From: Pauljensenia sp018375675 | Lineage (GTDB): Bacteria > Actinomycetota > Actinomycetes > Actinomycetales > Actinomycetaceae | DNA length: 64,000 nt | Reading direction: 5' to 3' | NCBI GenBank assembly: GCA_041432705.1 | Contig: JAPWAE010000004.1 | Coordinates: 124,001-188,000, forward strand | Shown: positions 1-8,582 of the stretch, piece by piece | Layout: every line of letters starts with the position of its first letter | How positions within the stretch are numbered: the stretch's first letter is position 1 | Made by a program: the position numbers and the translations under genes | The notes under the pieces: model-generated | Seen by the model: only the letters and a program-made list of their open reading frames with translations | What the model was told of the DNA's origin: nothing | Database searches by the model: none

Positions 1-468
1 GCTCAGGAGCGCGCTGACGTCGCCGACTTCGAGGCGCCCCTCGAGAGTGACGTCGTCGGGCCCGGCGGCCGCGTACGAGCCCCAGTAGAGTTCGCGGCGG
101 CGCGCGTCGGCGATCGCGTAGACGCGAGTGTCGGGAGGCAGGAGGTCGAGGCCCTGGCGGGCGATGACGTCGAGGGCGGACACGCCGTAGGCGGGCACGC
201 CGACGACCGAGGCGAGGACGCGGGCGGAGACGAGGCCTGCGCGCAGCCCGGTGAAGGGGGCGGGGCCGGTGCCTACGAGCACGCGATCGATGCCAGCGTC
301 AGCGAGCTGCGCGGGCAGACCTGCTGCCGCGAGCGCCTCGCGCACGAGCGGGGTGATGGATTCGGCGTGGTGACGTCCAGAATCGTTCTGGGCGCGGCCG
401 ATGACGCAGCCGTCATCGATGATGGCGACGGTGGTGGCCGCTTGGGTGTCTAGGGCTATCTCTCGCAC
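1..468 (-). CDS. tsaB: tRNA threonylcarbamoyladenosine biosynthesis protein TsaB (C-terminus cut by window edge)
   Basis: TsaB is the inactive Kae1-like partner that scaffolds TsaD and TsaE in making the t6A modification of ANN-decoding tRNAs in the cytoplasm. Translation from a GTG at 468-466 gives a start VREIALDTQAATTVAIIDDG and later a GTGPAPFTGLRAG motif, both typical of the ASKHA-fold N-terminal half of TsaB. About 156 codons are present and the rest lies left of the window. The start is 9 bases after the tsaE stop, in the usual alr-tsaE-tsaB order. The GTG is chosen because it directly precedes the conserved ALDT segment. Confidence 0.9.
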   Translation of the reverse strand, partial: MREIALDTQAATTVAIIDDGCVIGRAQNDSGRHHAESITPLVREALAAAGLPAQLADAGIDRVLVGTGPAPFTGLRAGLVSARVLASVVGVPAYGVSALDVIARQGLDLLPPDTRVYAIADARRRELYWGSYAAAGPDDVTLEGRLEVGDVSALLS

Positions 469-477
469 GTTGTGATC

Positions 478-1050
478 CTACTCGTCGGCGCCAGCCTCGT
501 CGATGCGGGTCCCGCCGCGGGCGGCGACCACGCCGTCAAGGACCCCGTCCCAGCGGTGCCCGTGGGCGTGCAGGACAATGACGCGCGTGCCATCGTCCAT
601 GTTCTCCAGGTCGATGATGTCCCCGTCGTAGGCTGCCTCGCCGCCCGAGGCTCGGCGCACCTCGATGGAGAGACGTTCGTCGCTCATGGCCTCGGTCTTG
701 CCTTCGCCCCATTCGACGACGGTGACGGCCTCGTCGAGGGAGGAGTCGAGGTCGAGGGTCTCGAGGTCGTTCAGGTCGGTGATGCGGTAGGCGTCCGCGT
801 GGATGAGGTCGGGGCCGCCGCTCAGAGAGGGGTGTACGCGCGCGACGATGAATGTCGGGGAGGCGACACGCCCGCGCACACCCATGCCGACGCCGATGCC
901 CTGGGTGAGGGTGGTCTTGCCCGCGCCGAGGCCCCCGGAGAGCATCAGGAGGTCTCCGGCCGCGAGGATGCGGCCGAGGTCTTCGCCGAACGCGCGCGTC
1001 TGGTCGGCGTCATGCGTCGACACCTCGTAGGAGGCGGTGGGCTGGGTCAT
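478..1050 (-). CDS. tsaE: tRNA threonylcarbamoyladenosine biosynthesis ATPase TsaE
   Basis: TsaE is the small P-loop ATPase that drives the TsaBD complex in t6A synthesis. The 190-residue product has a Walker A motif, GGLGAGKTTLTQG, at about residues 39-51, followed by SPTFIVARVH and HADAYR, the family signatures. The ATG at 1050 overlaps the alr stop in an ATGA arrangement, which indicates translational coupling. The open frame continues upstream, but that part only shadows alr. The protein is somewhat longer than the usual 150-160 residues because of an acidic C-terminal extension with no recognised domain. Confidence 0.94.
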   Translation of the reverse strand: MTQPTASYEVSTHDADQTRAFGEDLGRILAAGDLLMLSGGLGAGKTTLTQGIGVGMGVRGRVASPTFIVARVHPSLSGGPDLIHADAYRITDLNDLETLDLDSSLDEAVTVVEWGEGKTEAMSDERLSIEVRRASGGEAAYDGDIIDLENMDDGTRVIVLHAHGHRWDGVLDGVVAARGGTRIDEAGADE

Positions 1051-2315
1051 GAGTTGCTCCCGAAGGTCGCGGCGGCACCATCCCGGTAGATGCGAGGGAT
1101 GTGTGCGCCGAGGTGGGTGACGATTTCGTAGTTGATGGTACCGGCTGCCTGAGCCCAATCGTCGGCCAAAGCCTCGCCGCCGGCGCCTGAGCCGAAGAGG
1201 GTGGCGATGTCGCCGGGGGCGGCGGGAGCTTGCCCGCTGCGCGCGGTCGGCGTTCCGGGGCTTCCCTCGGCCTGCCCGAGATCGACCATGAACTGGTCCA
1301 TGCACACGCGTCCGACGATGGGCGCGTTGAAGGGGCCGGAGGCGGTGTGGACGACGACGCGCGCCCGGTTGGAGACGGCGCGCAGGATGCCGTCGCCGTA
1401 GCCGAGGGGAACGAGGCCGATCCAGCGGCGCGTGGGGGCCACCCAGGTTCCCCCGTACGAGGCAGGGGTTCCCTCTTCGATGACCTTGACGGAGGTGAGG
1501 GGCGCGCGCAGCTCGAGGGCGGGGATGAGGCCGAGCTGCTCGGCCGTGGCCACCGCCGGGTCGGGGCTCAGCCCGTACAGGCCGATGCCGGCGCGCACCA
1601 TGTCGTAGTGGGCCTCGGGGTGCCACAGGATGCCCGACGTGGCGGACAGGTGGCGGATGCGCGGAGTGACGCCCGCGTCGGCGAGGATCGCCAGGCCCTC
1701 CTCAAAAATACGCACGTGGCTCGCAGTCGAGGCGTTTCCCGCCTCACTAGGGTCGTCGGCGCGGGACATGTGGCTCCAGGCGCCCACGACGTCGACGAGG
1801 CCGTCATCGGCAGCCATGCGCAGGGCCGAGGCCAGGGCGGGCAGGTCGGCGAGGGTCGAGCCCGCGCGGGACATGCCTGTGTCGATCTTGACGTGGACGC
1901 GCGCGGGGCGGCCGACCTGCCGGGCGGCGGCACAGATGTCGGCGAGCACCCACGTCCACGACACGGACAGGTCGATGTCGGCCTCGATCGCGGCCGCGAA
2001 GTCGGAGGAGGAGGTGGAGATCCACGCGAGGATGGGTGCGTCTGCTCGGGCGACCCCGGCCTCGTCGAGGCCGTGGCGCAGTGTGAAGGCCTCGGCCAGC
2101 TGGGCGACACCCAGCCAGTCGGCGCCACCATCCAGGGCGGCGCGGGCCACCGGGAGGAGTCCGTGCCCGTAGGCGTTGGCCTTGACGGTCGCGAGCTGGA
2201 GCGCGCCCGGGGCGGCTGCGCGCAGGACGCCCAGGTTGTGACGGATCGCGGCCAGGTCGACGGCCGCGGATGACGGGTAGTCCCGTCCTTCGACTCGTTC
2301 GTCTGTGGAAATCAC
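1047..2315 (-). CDS. alr: Alanine racemase
   Basis: Pyridoxal-phosphate enzyme that interconverts L- and D-alanine for peptidoglycan synthesis. The 422-residue product carries the PLP-lysine motif VKANAYGHG (Lys about 45) in the N-terminal barrel. The C-terminal beta domain has LGYGDG and VGRVCMDQFMVDL, including the conserved MDQ. Start is a GTG at 2315. It lies 72 bases downstream of nnr and overlaps tsaE by 4 bases, so nnr-alr-tsaE-tsaB reads as one operon. A short Gly/Ala/Pro-rich insertion before the last catalytic-domain strand looks lineage-specific. Confidence 0.95.
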   Translation of the reverse strand: MISTDERVEGRDYPSSAAVDLAAIRHNLGVLRAAAPGALQLATVKANAYGHGLLPVARAALDGGADWLGVAQLAEAFTLRHGLDEAGVARADAPILAWISTSSSDFAAAIEADIDLSVSWTWVLADICAAARQVGRPARVHVKIDTGMSRAGSTLADLPALASALRMAADDGLVDVVGAWSHMSRADDPSEAGNASTASHVRIFEEGLAILADAGVTPRIRHLSATSGILWHPEAHYDMVRAGIGLYGLSPDPAVATAEQLGLIPALELRAPLTSVKVIEEGTPASYGGTWVAPTRRWIGLVPLGYGDGILRAVSNRARVVVHTASGPFNAPIVGRVCMDQFMVDLGQAEGSPGTPTARSGQAPAAPGDIATLFGSGAGGEALADDWAQAAGTINYEIVTHLGAHIPRIYRDGAAATFGSNS

Positions 2316-2387
2316 GCCTCTAGTATCTCACGACGCGCGCCGCCCGCCCCCACGTTCGTCGCCTGCGCGGGCAAGGCGACCAGGTCG

Positions 2388-4169
2388 TCACGCCGTGGGT
2401 TGCGACAGGACCTGCCCGATCGAGGCCGCGATGTCGGAGGCCTGGATGGGCGTGAATCCGCCGGCAGCTGCGGCGGCCACCTGGGCGGCTCGCCCGTGAA
2501 CGCTCACTGCCGCCGCCAGGCGTCCCGGGGTGACGCGCTGGGGCTGGGAGTCGGGGCCGAGCATCGTGCCCCCTTCATCGACCGGTCGGGCGAGCACGCC
2601 GGCGAGGAATCCGGCGAGCACATCCCCGTTGCCGGCGACGCCCGCCCACGAGGTCGTCACCTGGCCGACCGTCGGGCTGTAGGAGCGCACGAGGCGGCCC
2701 TGCGGCAGCGCATCCACGTCGGGCCACGCCTCCGCGGCGTTGAGCGCACGCTGGAAGGCTTCCTGCACCTCCGTGTCCACATATTCGAAGGAGTACACGA
2801 TCGTGACAGGGCCCTTGAGGATCACGTGGCAGCCTGTGGCCTCATGGAGGGCACGGGCGTAGCGCAGGGGCGCGGCCGCAACCTCGGCCCGCGTCACCGG
2901 AGCGCCGAGTCGCCCCAGGAGGCGCGCGGCCTCGCCGTAGTGCGGGGTGAGGACGGTGACGTCGGGCTTGATGGAGCTCACCAGCTCGGGGACGAGGTCG
3001 AGCGCCCACGCGTCGATGACGAGGGGCATGCCCGATTGCCCGCAGAATTGCGCGAGCTCGAGCGCGTCCTCGCGTCGATCATCGTCGAGGCCGGGGCCGA
3101 TGAGAGCGGACTGGATGCGCCCGCCGACGGTGACGACGCCGGGTTGGTCGGCGAGCACGAGGTCCTGTACGCGTCTCGTGGAGTTCAGGCGCACCATGCC
3201 CACGCCCGCGGCCAGTGCGCCGCGCGTTGCGAGGAGGCCTGCGCCCGGGTAGGTGTCGGATCCGGCGACGAGGCCGACGACGCCGCGGGCGTACTTGTCG
3301 TCGGAGAAAGCGGGGATGGGGACGACTTCGTGGGCGGAGAAGGCCTCGTCGACGACGTAGAGGTCGTCCGCGCCAATCGCGCCGTTGGCGTCCTCTCCCC
3401 TGCCGGTGCCGGCACTGTCCCAGTCCATCGTCACGAGGCTGATGTCCCCGGTGAATTCGACAGCGGGAGGCAGGACCTGCGCACGCTTGTAGGTGCCAAC
3501 GGCGAGCGTGTGGGTGGCGCGCAGGATCGGGCCTACGATCGCACCGTCGTCATCGGTCAGGCCCGAGGGGACGTCGATCGCGATGACGGGCCGCGGCTTG
3601 ATGGCGGAGAGCCTGTTGAGGACCTGCACGGATTCCGCGAGCGCGCCCGTGAGCGGGCCGTGGGCGCCGGTGCCCACGATGCCGTCGATCCAGGCGTGCG
3701 CGAGGAACACTTCGGACCATGCGGGCGTGTTCTCGATGGAGCACAGCGACTGGCCGCCAAGGTCGATGATGCGCACGCCCGCTTCCTGGGCGGCGGCGAG
3801 GGCACGGCGATGGCAGCTCTTCTTGAGGAGGTAGGCGGTCGCCCCGATTCCTCCGCGCGCGAGGATCGCGCAGGCGTAGAGGGCGTCCCCGCCGTTGTCT
3901 CCACCGCCAACAAAGGCGGTGACGCGGTTGGCGATCCAGTCGGCCCCTTCATCGTCGCCGCGACCCTCCGCACCTGCGGCGGGATCGGCGTCCACGCCGT
4001 TCCAGCTCACAGGCAGGTCCGCATGGCGCACGACCGCGGCCGCAACCTCGCCCGCGACGTCGAGCATGTAACGGTCCGGATCACCCTCGGAAACCGCCTG
4101 ATCAACGCACTTTTTCTCCAGTTCCCGCGCCTGGGCGAAGGACAGGGCAGCTCCATCAATCGTGAACAT
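2388..4169 (-). CDS. nnrED: Bifunctional NAD(P)H-hydrate epimerase / ADP-dependent NAD(P)H-hydrate dehydratase
   Basis: Repairs hydrated NAD(P)H: the N-terminal YjeF domain epimerises R and S forms, and the C-terminal ribokinase-like domain dehydrates S-NAD(P)HX. The 593-residue product shows the epimerase motif FVGGGDNGGDALY (about residues 88-100) and AIDVPSGL. In the second half it shows PGAGLLATRGAL, LTPHYGEAARLLG, ILKGPVT and AGNGDVLAG. The last usually reads AGTGDVLAG, so the T-to-N change is slightly unusual. The ATG at 4169 is chosen because FTIDGAALSFAQAREL begins the YjeF domain; the frame extends upstream without homology. Fused NnrE-NnrD proteins are common in bacteria. Confidence 0.93.
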   Translation of the reverse strand: MFTIDGAALSFAQARELEKKCVDQAVSEGDPDRYMLDVAGEVAAAVVRHADLPVSWNGVDADPAAGAEGRGDDEGADWIANRVTAFVGGGDNGGDALYACAILARGGIGATAYLLKKSCHRRALAAAQEAGVRIIDLGGQSLCSIENTPAWSEVFLAHAWIDGIVGTGAHGPLTGALAESVQVLNRLSAIKPRPVIAIDVPSGLTDDDGAIVGPILRATHTLAVGTYKRAQVLPPAVEFTGDISLVTMDWDSAGTGRGEDANGAIGADDLYVVDEAFSAHEVVPIPAFSDDKYARGVVGLVAGSDTYPGAGLLATRGALAAGVGMVRLNSTRRVQDLVLADQPGVVTVGGRIQSALIGPGLDDDRREDALELAQFCGQSGMPLVIDAWALDLVPELVSSIKPDVTVLTPHYGEAARLLGRLGAPVTRAEVAAAPLRYARALHEATGCHVILKGPVTIVYSFEYVDTEVQEAFQRALNAAEAWPDVDALPQGRLVRSYSPTVGQVTTSWAGVAGNGDVLAGFLAGVLARPVDEGGTMLGPDSQPQRVTPGRLAAAVSVHGRAAQVAAAAAGGFTPIQASDIAASIGQVLSQPTA

Positions 4170-4239
4170 GGGCCATATTCTTTCACACCGCGCACGCCCG
4201 GGGTGGCCGCTTGCGCGACGACGGCGCCGCGCGCGCCGA

Positions 4240-5139
4240 TCAGGCGACGTCGAGGGTCTTGGCGACGCCCGCCAGGACCGCGCCCACGATGACAAGGGCG
4301 ACGCCGATGATGGTCCAGCGCAGCTCCTTGCGCGAGCGCGTCTCGTGAAGCCACAGAATGCCCAGCGGCGTGGAAATCAGAATTCCCAGCTGCGAGAGGG
4401 TGAAACCCGTGCCCGCGCCCAGTTTGTTGGAGTTGAGCTGGAGCAGCAGGATGGCGGTCCCCCACAGGACGCCGTTGAAGATCGAGGGGAGCATGCGGCG
4501 GTGGCGCAGCGAGTCCTCGGGGTCGACGCCGCCACGGCCCTGGATCGCGAAGAAGATCGCGCAGTAGACGGTGTAGCCGACCGCCTGGGGCAGGAGGAAC
4601 TCGGCGGGCTGAATCTCAAAGAACTTGATGATGAGCGGGAAGGCGACGAGGCCCAGCGTAGAGGTCGTCAGCAGGAAGGAGCCGCGCTTCCAGTCAAGGG
4701 AGGCCGCGTCGGAGCCGGACTCGGAGCGCGACAGGAACCAGATGCCGACGATGAGGACGGCGATGGCGGCGAGGCCGTAGGGCAGCGCGCCGCCGTGGAG
4801 CCACTCGCCGAAGATCGCGATGCCCGCCAGGGACATGAGGACCAGCTGACCGCCGGTGGACAGGGGCATCGTGCGGCTCATGCCCAGGACCGAGTAGGAG
4901 CGCAGCTGATCGCACACACCAACGCCGAGGAGCAGGCCGGTCAGGAAGGAGACGCCCAGGTTCAGCGGCGTCCACGCGGGGTGCAGGAAGGGGGTGGCGA
5001 CGGCTGCCATGAGCAGGCCGCCGAGGACTGCGCCCATGACTCGCTGGCGGTCTGATCCGCCGGTCTTTCCCATCAGCGTCGTGGCGACGCCGAAGAAGAC
5101 AGAGGGCAGGATTCCGATAAGGATCATGGACAGGGTCAT
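4240..5139 (-). CDS. GRP-family sugar uptake transporter (glucose/ribose porter-like)
   Basis: Integral membrane protein of 299 residues with about ten hydrophobic helices. It resembles the Glucose/Ribose Porter branch of the drug/metabolite transporter superfamily (GlcU/RbsU type). Features seen are the N-terminal MILIGILPSVFFG helix, the repeated two-half layout and GILISTPLGILWLHE near the C-terminus. The start has an excellent ribosome-binding site (AGGAGG, 7 bases before ATG 5139). It ends 70 bases before nnr and may share its transcript. Exact substrate is unknown; a glucose- or pentose-type sugar is inferred from the family only. Confidence 0.78.
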   Translation of the reverse strand: MTLSMILIGILPSVFFGVATTLMGKTGGSDRQRVMGAVLGGLLMAAVATPFLHPAWTPLNLGVSFLTGLLLGVGVCDQLRSYSVLGMSRTMPLSTGGQLVLMSLAGIAIFGEWLHGGALPYGLAAIAVLIVGIWFLSRSESGSDAASLDWKRGSFLLTTSTLGLVAFPLIIKFFEIQPAEFLLPQAVGYTVYCAIFFAIQGRGGVDPEDSLRHRRMLPSIFNGVLWGTAILLLQLNSNKLGAGTGFTLSQLGILISTPLGILWLHETRSRKELRWTIIGVALVIVGAVLAGVAKTLDVA

Positions 5140-5456
5140 GTGCGCACCTCCTGGGGTGGTCGCGGCCGTCGTGTCACGAGGCCGATGCTTACTTGCGTTG
5201 TTGGGTGCGGCGCGCTCGGCGCCACCTCTTCCACGCTACTAGCCCCCTCCCCCACCCTCGCACGCTCGATCACCGTTTTGGCTAGTGTTTCACAGCGTTT
5301 TCATGAACGCATTCACGCTGCGCGGACCATTTAATGGCGCAGCACACCTGGACAGGTTTCCATCTGACAGAGCGTCACGAACGCGGCACGGGCCTCGTCC
5401 CGAATGAGGAACGAGGCCCGTTAACGCTCACGGGGCACCAGCCCCGCGCCGGTGGA
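5140..5456. other. Intergenic region between glmS and the GRP transporter
   Basis: Non-coding, 317 bases. It must hold the promoter of the GRP transporter (and perhaps of the nnr-alr-tsaE-tsaB genes) on the minus strand, and it contains the glmS terminator at 5388-5421. I could not pick a convincing -35/-10 pair. No RNA gene was recognised. Confidence 0.6.
5388..5421 (-). terminator. Probable intrinsic terminator after glmS
   Basis: Perfect 11-base inverted repeat ACGGGCCTCGT / ACGAGGCCCGT with a 12-base loop, 36 bases past the glmS stop. It lacks a long U-run, as is common in high-GC actinobacteria. Confidence 0.75.
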
Positions 5457-7370
5457 TCACTCCACCGTCACGGACTTGGCGAGGTTGCGTGGCTGGTCGA
5501 CGTCGAGGCCCTTCACAGCGGCGAGCTCGCACGCGAAGATCTGCAGCGGCACGACGGTCAGGAGCGGCGCGTACAGGGTCGGCACGGCGGGCACGCGGAA
5601 GACGACCTCGGCGAACTCGTCCACGGAGGAGTCCCCCTCCTCCGCGATGATGATCGTGCGGGCGCCGCGGGCGCGGACCTCGGCGATGTTGGCCAGGACC
5701 TTGCCGTGCAGCTCGGGGCGGCGCGGGGTCGGCACGATGACGATGACCGGCTGGCCCTCGTCCACGAGCGCGATCGGGCCGTGCTTAAGCTCGCCGGCGG
5801 CGAAGCCCTCGGCGTGGATGTAGCAGATTTCCTTGAGCTTGAGCGCGCCTTCGAGGGCGACGGGGAAGCCGACGTGGCGGCCCAGGTAAATCACCGAGGT
5901 CGCATCCTGCATCGTGCGGGCGAACTGACGCACGCTCTCCCCACTCTCGAGGACGCGGGAGATCGCGGCGGGGATGGCCGCGAGCTTGTCCATGTAGTCG
6001 GCGATCTCGTCGGCGTACTTGTTGCCGCGCACCTGCGCCAGGTACAGGCCCAGGATGTAGCAGGCGGTGACCTGCGCGGTGAACGCCTTGGTGGAGGCGA
6101 CCGCGATCTCGGGGCCGGCGTGCGTGAGGATCACCGCGTCGGACTCGCGCGAGATCGTCGAGCCCGGCGTGTTGACGATGGCGACGACCTTCGCGCCCTG
6201 CTCGCGGGCGTGACGGATCGCCTGGATCGTGTCCATGGTCTCGCCGCTCTGGGAGATGGCGACGACCAGGGTCTTCTCGCCGACGACCGGGTCGCGGTAG
6301 CGGAACTCGCTGGAGAGCTCGACCTCGACGGGGATGCGGCACCAGTGCTCGATCGCGTAGCGGGCGACCTGTCCGGCGTAGGAGGCGGTGCCGCAGCCGA
6401 TCATGATGACCTTGTCGACGGAGCGCAGGACGTGTTCGGGGATGCGCACCTCGTCCAGGGCCAGGCGGCCGTGGGAGTCGATGCGGTCGGCCAGGGTGGC
6501 GCCCACGGCGTCCGGCTGCTCGTGGATCTCCTTCTCCATGAAGGTCGGCCAACCGTTCTTGGTGGCGCGGTCGGAGGAGAAGTCGACCTCGTACGCCTCG
6601 CGCTCGACGGGGTTACCCGCGGGGTCGATGACGGTCACGCCAGTAGCGGAGACGACCACGACCTCGTCCTGGTCGACCTCAACGGCGCGGTTGGTGTGCT
6701 CGACGAAGGCCAGGACGTCGGAGCCCAGGAAGTTCTCCCCATCCCCCAGGCCGATGACCAGCGGGGAGGAGCGGCGGGCCGCAACGATGACGTTCGGGGA
6801 CTGCGTGCTGAGCACCAGCAGGGTGAAAGTACCGTGGAGCTGAGCGGTGACGGCACGCATGGCGACGACCAGTCGGCGCGCCACCTCCTCGTCGGTGCCG
6901 GTCAGTCCGGCGACCGCGCCCTGGCACGAGGCCGCCTCGGCCTGGTCGTAGGCGCGGGCCAGCAGGTGGACGACCACCTCGGTGTCGGTCTCCGAGGCGA
7001 AGGTCTCGCCGTCGGCAATGAGGGCGGCACGCAAGGCGTCCGCGTTCTCAATGATGCCGTTGTGGACGAGGGCGAAGCGCCCGTCCGGGCTGGTATGGGG
7101 GTGGGCGTTCGCGACCGTCGGGCGACCGTGGGTCGCCCAGCGGGTGTGTCCGATGCCCGCAAACGCGTCGGCCGGAGGCTGCGCGTCGAGCTCTTCGGAG
7201 AGGTTGACGAGCTTACCGAGCGCGCGGCGCACGTCCAGGTGATCCGGGGACGCCAGGGCGATGCCCGCCGAGTCATATCCGCGATATTCGAGGCGCGCCA
7301 GGCCGCCGAGGACAACCTCGCGACTACGCTGGGACGCCTTGCATGCAATATGTCCAACAATTCCGCACAT
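5457..7370 (-). CDS. glmS: Glutamine-fructose-6-phosphate aminotransferase (isomerising)
   Basis: Makes glucosamine-6-phosphate from fructose-6-phosphate and glutamine, the entry to amino-sugar and peptidoglycan synthesis. Start ATG 7370 is fixed by biology: the next residue must be the catalytic N-terminal cysteine, giving MCGIVGH. A frame extension upstream would destroy this. The 637-residue product has the class II glutaminase domain (LEYRGYDSAG, GHTRWATHG), then two SIS sugar-isomerase domains (GCGTASYAG, SQSGETMDT, STKAFTAQV) and the C-terminal AKSVTVE. It is divergent from coaA across 107 bases. There is no sign of a glmS ribozyme, which is typical of Firmicutes. Confidence 0.97.
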   Translation of the reverse strand: MCGIVGHIACKASQRSREVVLGGLARLEYRGYDSAGIALASPDHLDVRRALGKLVNLSEELDAQPPADAFAGIGHTRWATHGRPTVANAHPHTSPDGRFALVHNGIIENADALRAALIADGETFASETDTEVVVHLLARAYDQAEAASCQGAVAGLTGTDEEVARRLVVAMRAVTAQLHGTFTLLVLSTQSPNVIVAARRSSPLVIGLGDGENFLGSDVLAFVEHTNRAVEVDQDEVVVVSATGVTVIDPAGNPVEREAYEVDFSSDRATKNGWPTFMEKEIHEQPDAVGATLADRIDSHGRLALDEVRIPEHVLRSVDKVIMIGCGTASYAGQVARYAIEHWCRIPVEVELSSEFRYRDPVVGEKTLVVAISQSGETMDTIQAIRHAREQGAKVVAIVNTPGSTISRESDAVILTHAGPEIAVASTKAFTAQVTACYILGLYLAQVRGNKYADEIADYMDKLAAIPAAISRVLESGESVRQFARTMQDATSVIYLGRHVGFPVALEGALKLKEICYIHAEGFAAGELKHGPIALVDEGQPVIVIVPTPRRPELHGKVLANIAEVRARGARTIIIAEEGDSSVDEFAEVVFRVPAVPTLYAPLLTVVPLQIFACELAAVKGLDVDQPRNLAKSVTVE

Positions 7371-7465
7371 GTCCCCCATTCCAACACACCAAACCCCTCT
7401 TGCGGTCAATAACGTGTGTCGCTTCACGTGGTGAACTAAGTGCGCATGACCACAAACAAGTGGTG

Positions 7466-7471
7466 CACAAT
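7466..7471 (+). promoter_or_regulatory. Possible -10 element of a leaderless coaA transcript
   Basis: CACAAT ends 6 bases before the GTG start at 7478, so transcription would begin at about the start codon. GGGAG at 7472-7476 is too close to the GTG to act as a normal ribosome-binding site. The -10 match is modest and no clear -35 was found. Confidence 0.4.
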
Positions 7472-7477
7472 GGGAGC

Positions 7478-8500
7478 GTGAGCATCACCGAGAGCCCCTC
7501 GCCCATCCCATCCCCGGCCTCGTCGAGTGCCTCGTCTGACGAGCAGAACGAGGCCGCCGTGCGCAACGCCCCCAACCCCTACGTGCGCTTCGACCGCCAC
7601 GAGTGGGACCGCCTCGCCGATCGCACCCCCCTGCCCCTCACGCAGGAGGACATCGACCGCATCGCCTCTCTGGGCGACCCCATCGACATGACCGAGGTCG
7701 ACACAATTTACCGGCCCCTGAGCGCGCTGCTGCAGCTCTACATCGACGGGCGCCGTCGCACCGCCGCCGAGCGCCACGCCTTCCTCGGCGAGCCCGAAGG
7801 CCACTCAACGCCCTTCGTCATCGGCATCGCCGGCTCGGTCGCCGTCGGCAAGTCGACGGTCGCGCGCCTCCTCCAGCTGCTGCTCTCCCGCTGGGACTCC
7901 ACCCCGCGCGTGGACCTGGTGACCACCGACGGCTTCCTCTACCCGAACCGGATCCTGCAGGAACGCTCCCTCATCGCCCGCAAGGGGTTCCCCGAGTCCT
8001 ACGACCGATCGGCCCTCATCTCGTTCCTCGCCTCGGTGAAGGCCGGCAACCCGCACGCAAAAGCCCCGGTGTACTCGCACGTCACCTACGACATCGTGCC
8101 CGACACCTACATCGACGTGGATCGCCCCGACATCCTCATCGTCGAGGGCCTCAACGTGCTCCAGCCGCCGCGCTCGGCACCCGGATCCATCTCGGTGGCC
8201 GTCTCGGACTACTTCGACTTTTCCATCTACGTCGACGCCGACGAAAAGCTCATCGAGCAGTGGTACGTCGACCGCTTCCTCAAGCTGCGCGCGACCGCGT
8301 TCTCCCGCGAAGACTCCTACTTCAAGACCTACGCATCCCTCACCGACGACGAGGCCGCCTCGACCGCCCACGTCGTCTGGAACGCGATCAACCTGCCGAA
8401 CCTGCGCGAGAACATCCGACCCACCCGCGAGCGCGCGACCCTCATCTTCACGAAGGGCCCCGACCACCGCGTCGAGTCCCTGTCAATCCGCAAGGACTAA
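7478..8500 (+). CDS. coaA: Pantothenate kinase type I
   Basis: ATP-dependent phosphorylation of pantothenate, the first and regulated step of coenzyme A synthesis. The 340-residue product has the P-loop GIAGSVAVGKST, then VTTDGFLYPN, RKGFPESYD, VYSHVTYDI, EGLNVLQ and EQWYVDRF, all CoaA hallmarks. Residues 1-28 are Ser/Pro-rich and non-conserved. The conserved part (PNPYVRFDRHEWDRL) begins near an internal GTG at about 7559, which would give a length of about 313 residues, close to mycobacterial CoaA. The true start may therefore be either one. Divergent from glmS. Confidence 0.95.
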   Translation: MSITESPSPIPSPASSSASSDEQNEAAVRNAPNPYVRFDRHEWDRLADRTPLPLTQEDIDRIASLGDPIDMTEVDTIYRPLSALLQLYIDGRRRTAAERHAFLGEPEGHSTPFVIGIAGSVAVGKSTVARLLQLLLSRWDSTPRVDLVTTDGFLYPNRILQERSLIARKGFPESYDRSALISFLASVKAGNPHAKAPVYSHVTYDIVPDTYIDVDRPDILIVEGLNVLQPPRSAPGSISVAVSDYFDFSIYVDADEKLIEQWYVDRFLKLRATAFSREDSYFKTYASLTDDEAASTAHVVWNAINLPNLRENIRPTRERATLIFTKGPDHRVESLSIRKD

Positions 8501-8527
8501 CCCCGTCCGCTCTCGTAGCGCACGCGA

Positions 8528-8564
8528 ACGAGGCCGCAGCCGGAAAACCCGGCCACGGCCTCGT
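8528..8564. terminator. Bidirectional terminator between coaA and the secreted hydrolase gene
   Basis: ACGAGGCCG / CGGCCTCGT arms flank an inner GCCGG / CCGGC stem in the 82-base gap between convergent genes. It is likely to serve both strands. Confidence 0.75.
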
Positions 8565-8582
8565 CTCATGCGGAGCTAACGG

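Noticed and set aside
2400..4292. 630-codon open frame antisense to nnrED
   Set aside because: Third-position GC bias produces long antisense frames; the protein is Gly/Arg/Asp-rich without motifs, and the opposite strand encodes a clear enzyme.
5334..7412. 692-codon open frame antisense to glmS
   Set aside because: Shadow of glmS; no recognisable motif or ribosome-binding site.
7371..7477. glmS ribozyme upstream of glmS
   Set aside because: The gap is only about 107 bases shared with coaA and shows no ribozyme-like pairing; the ribozyme is a feature of Firmicutes.
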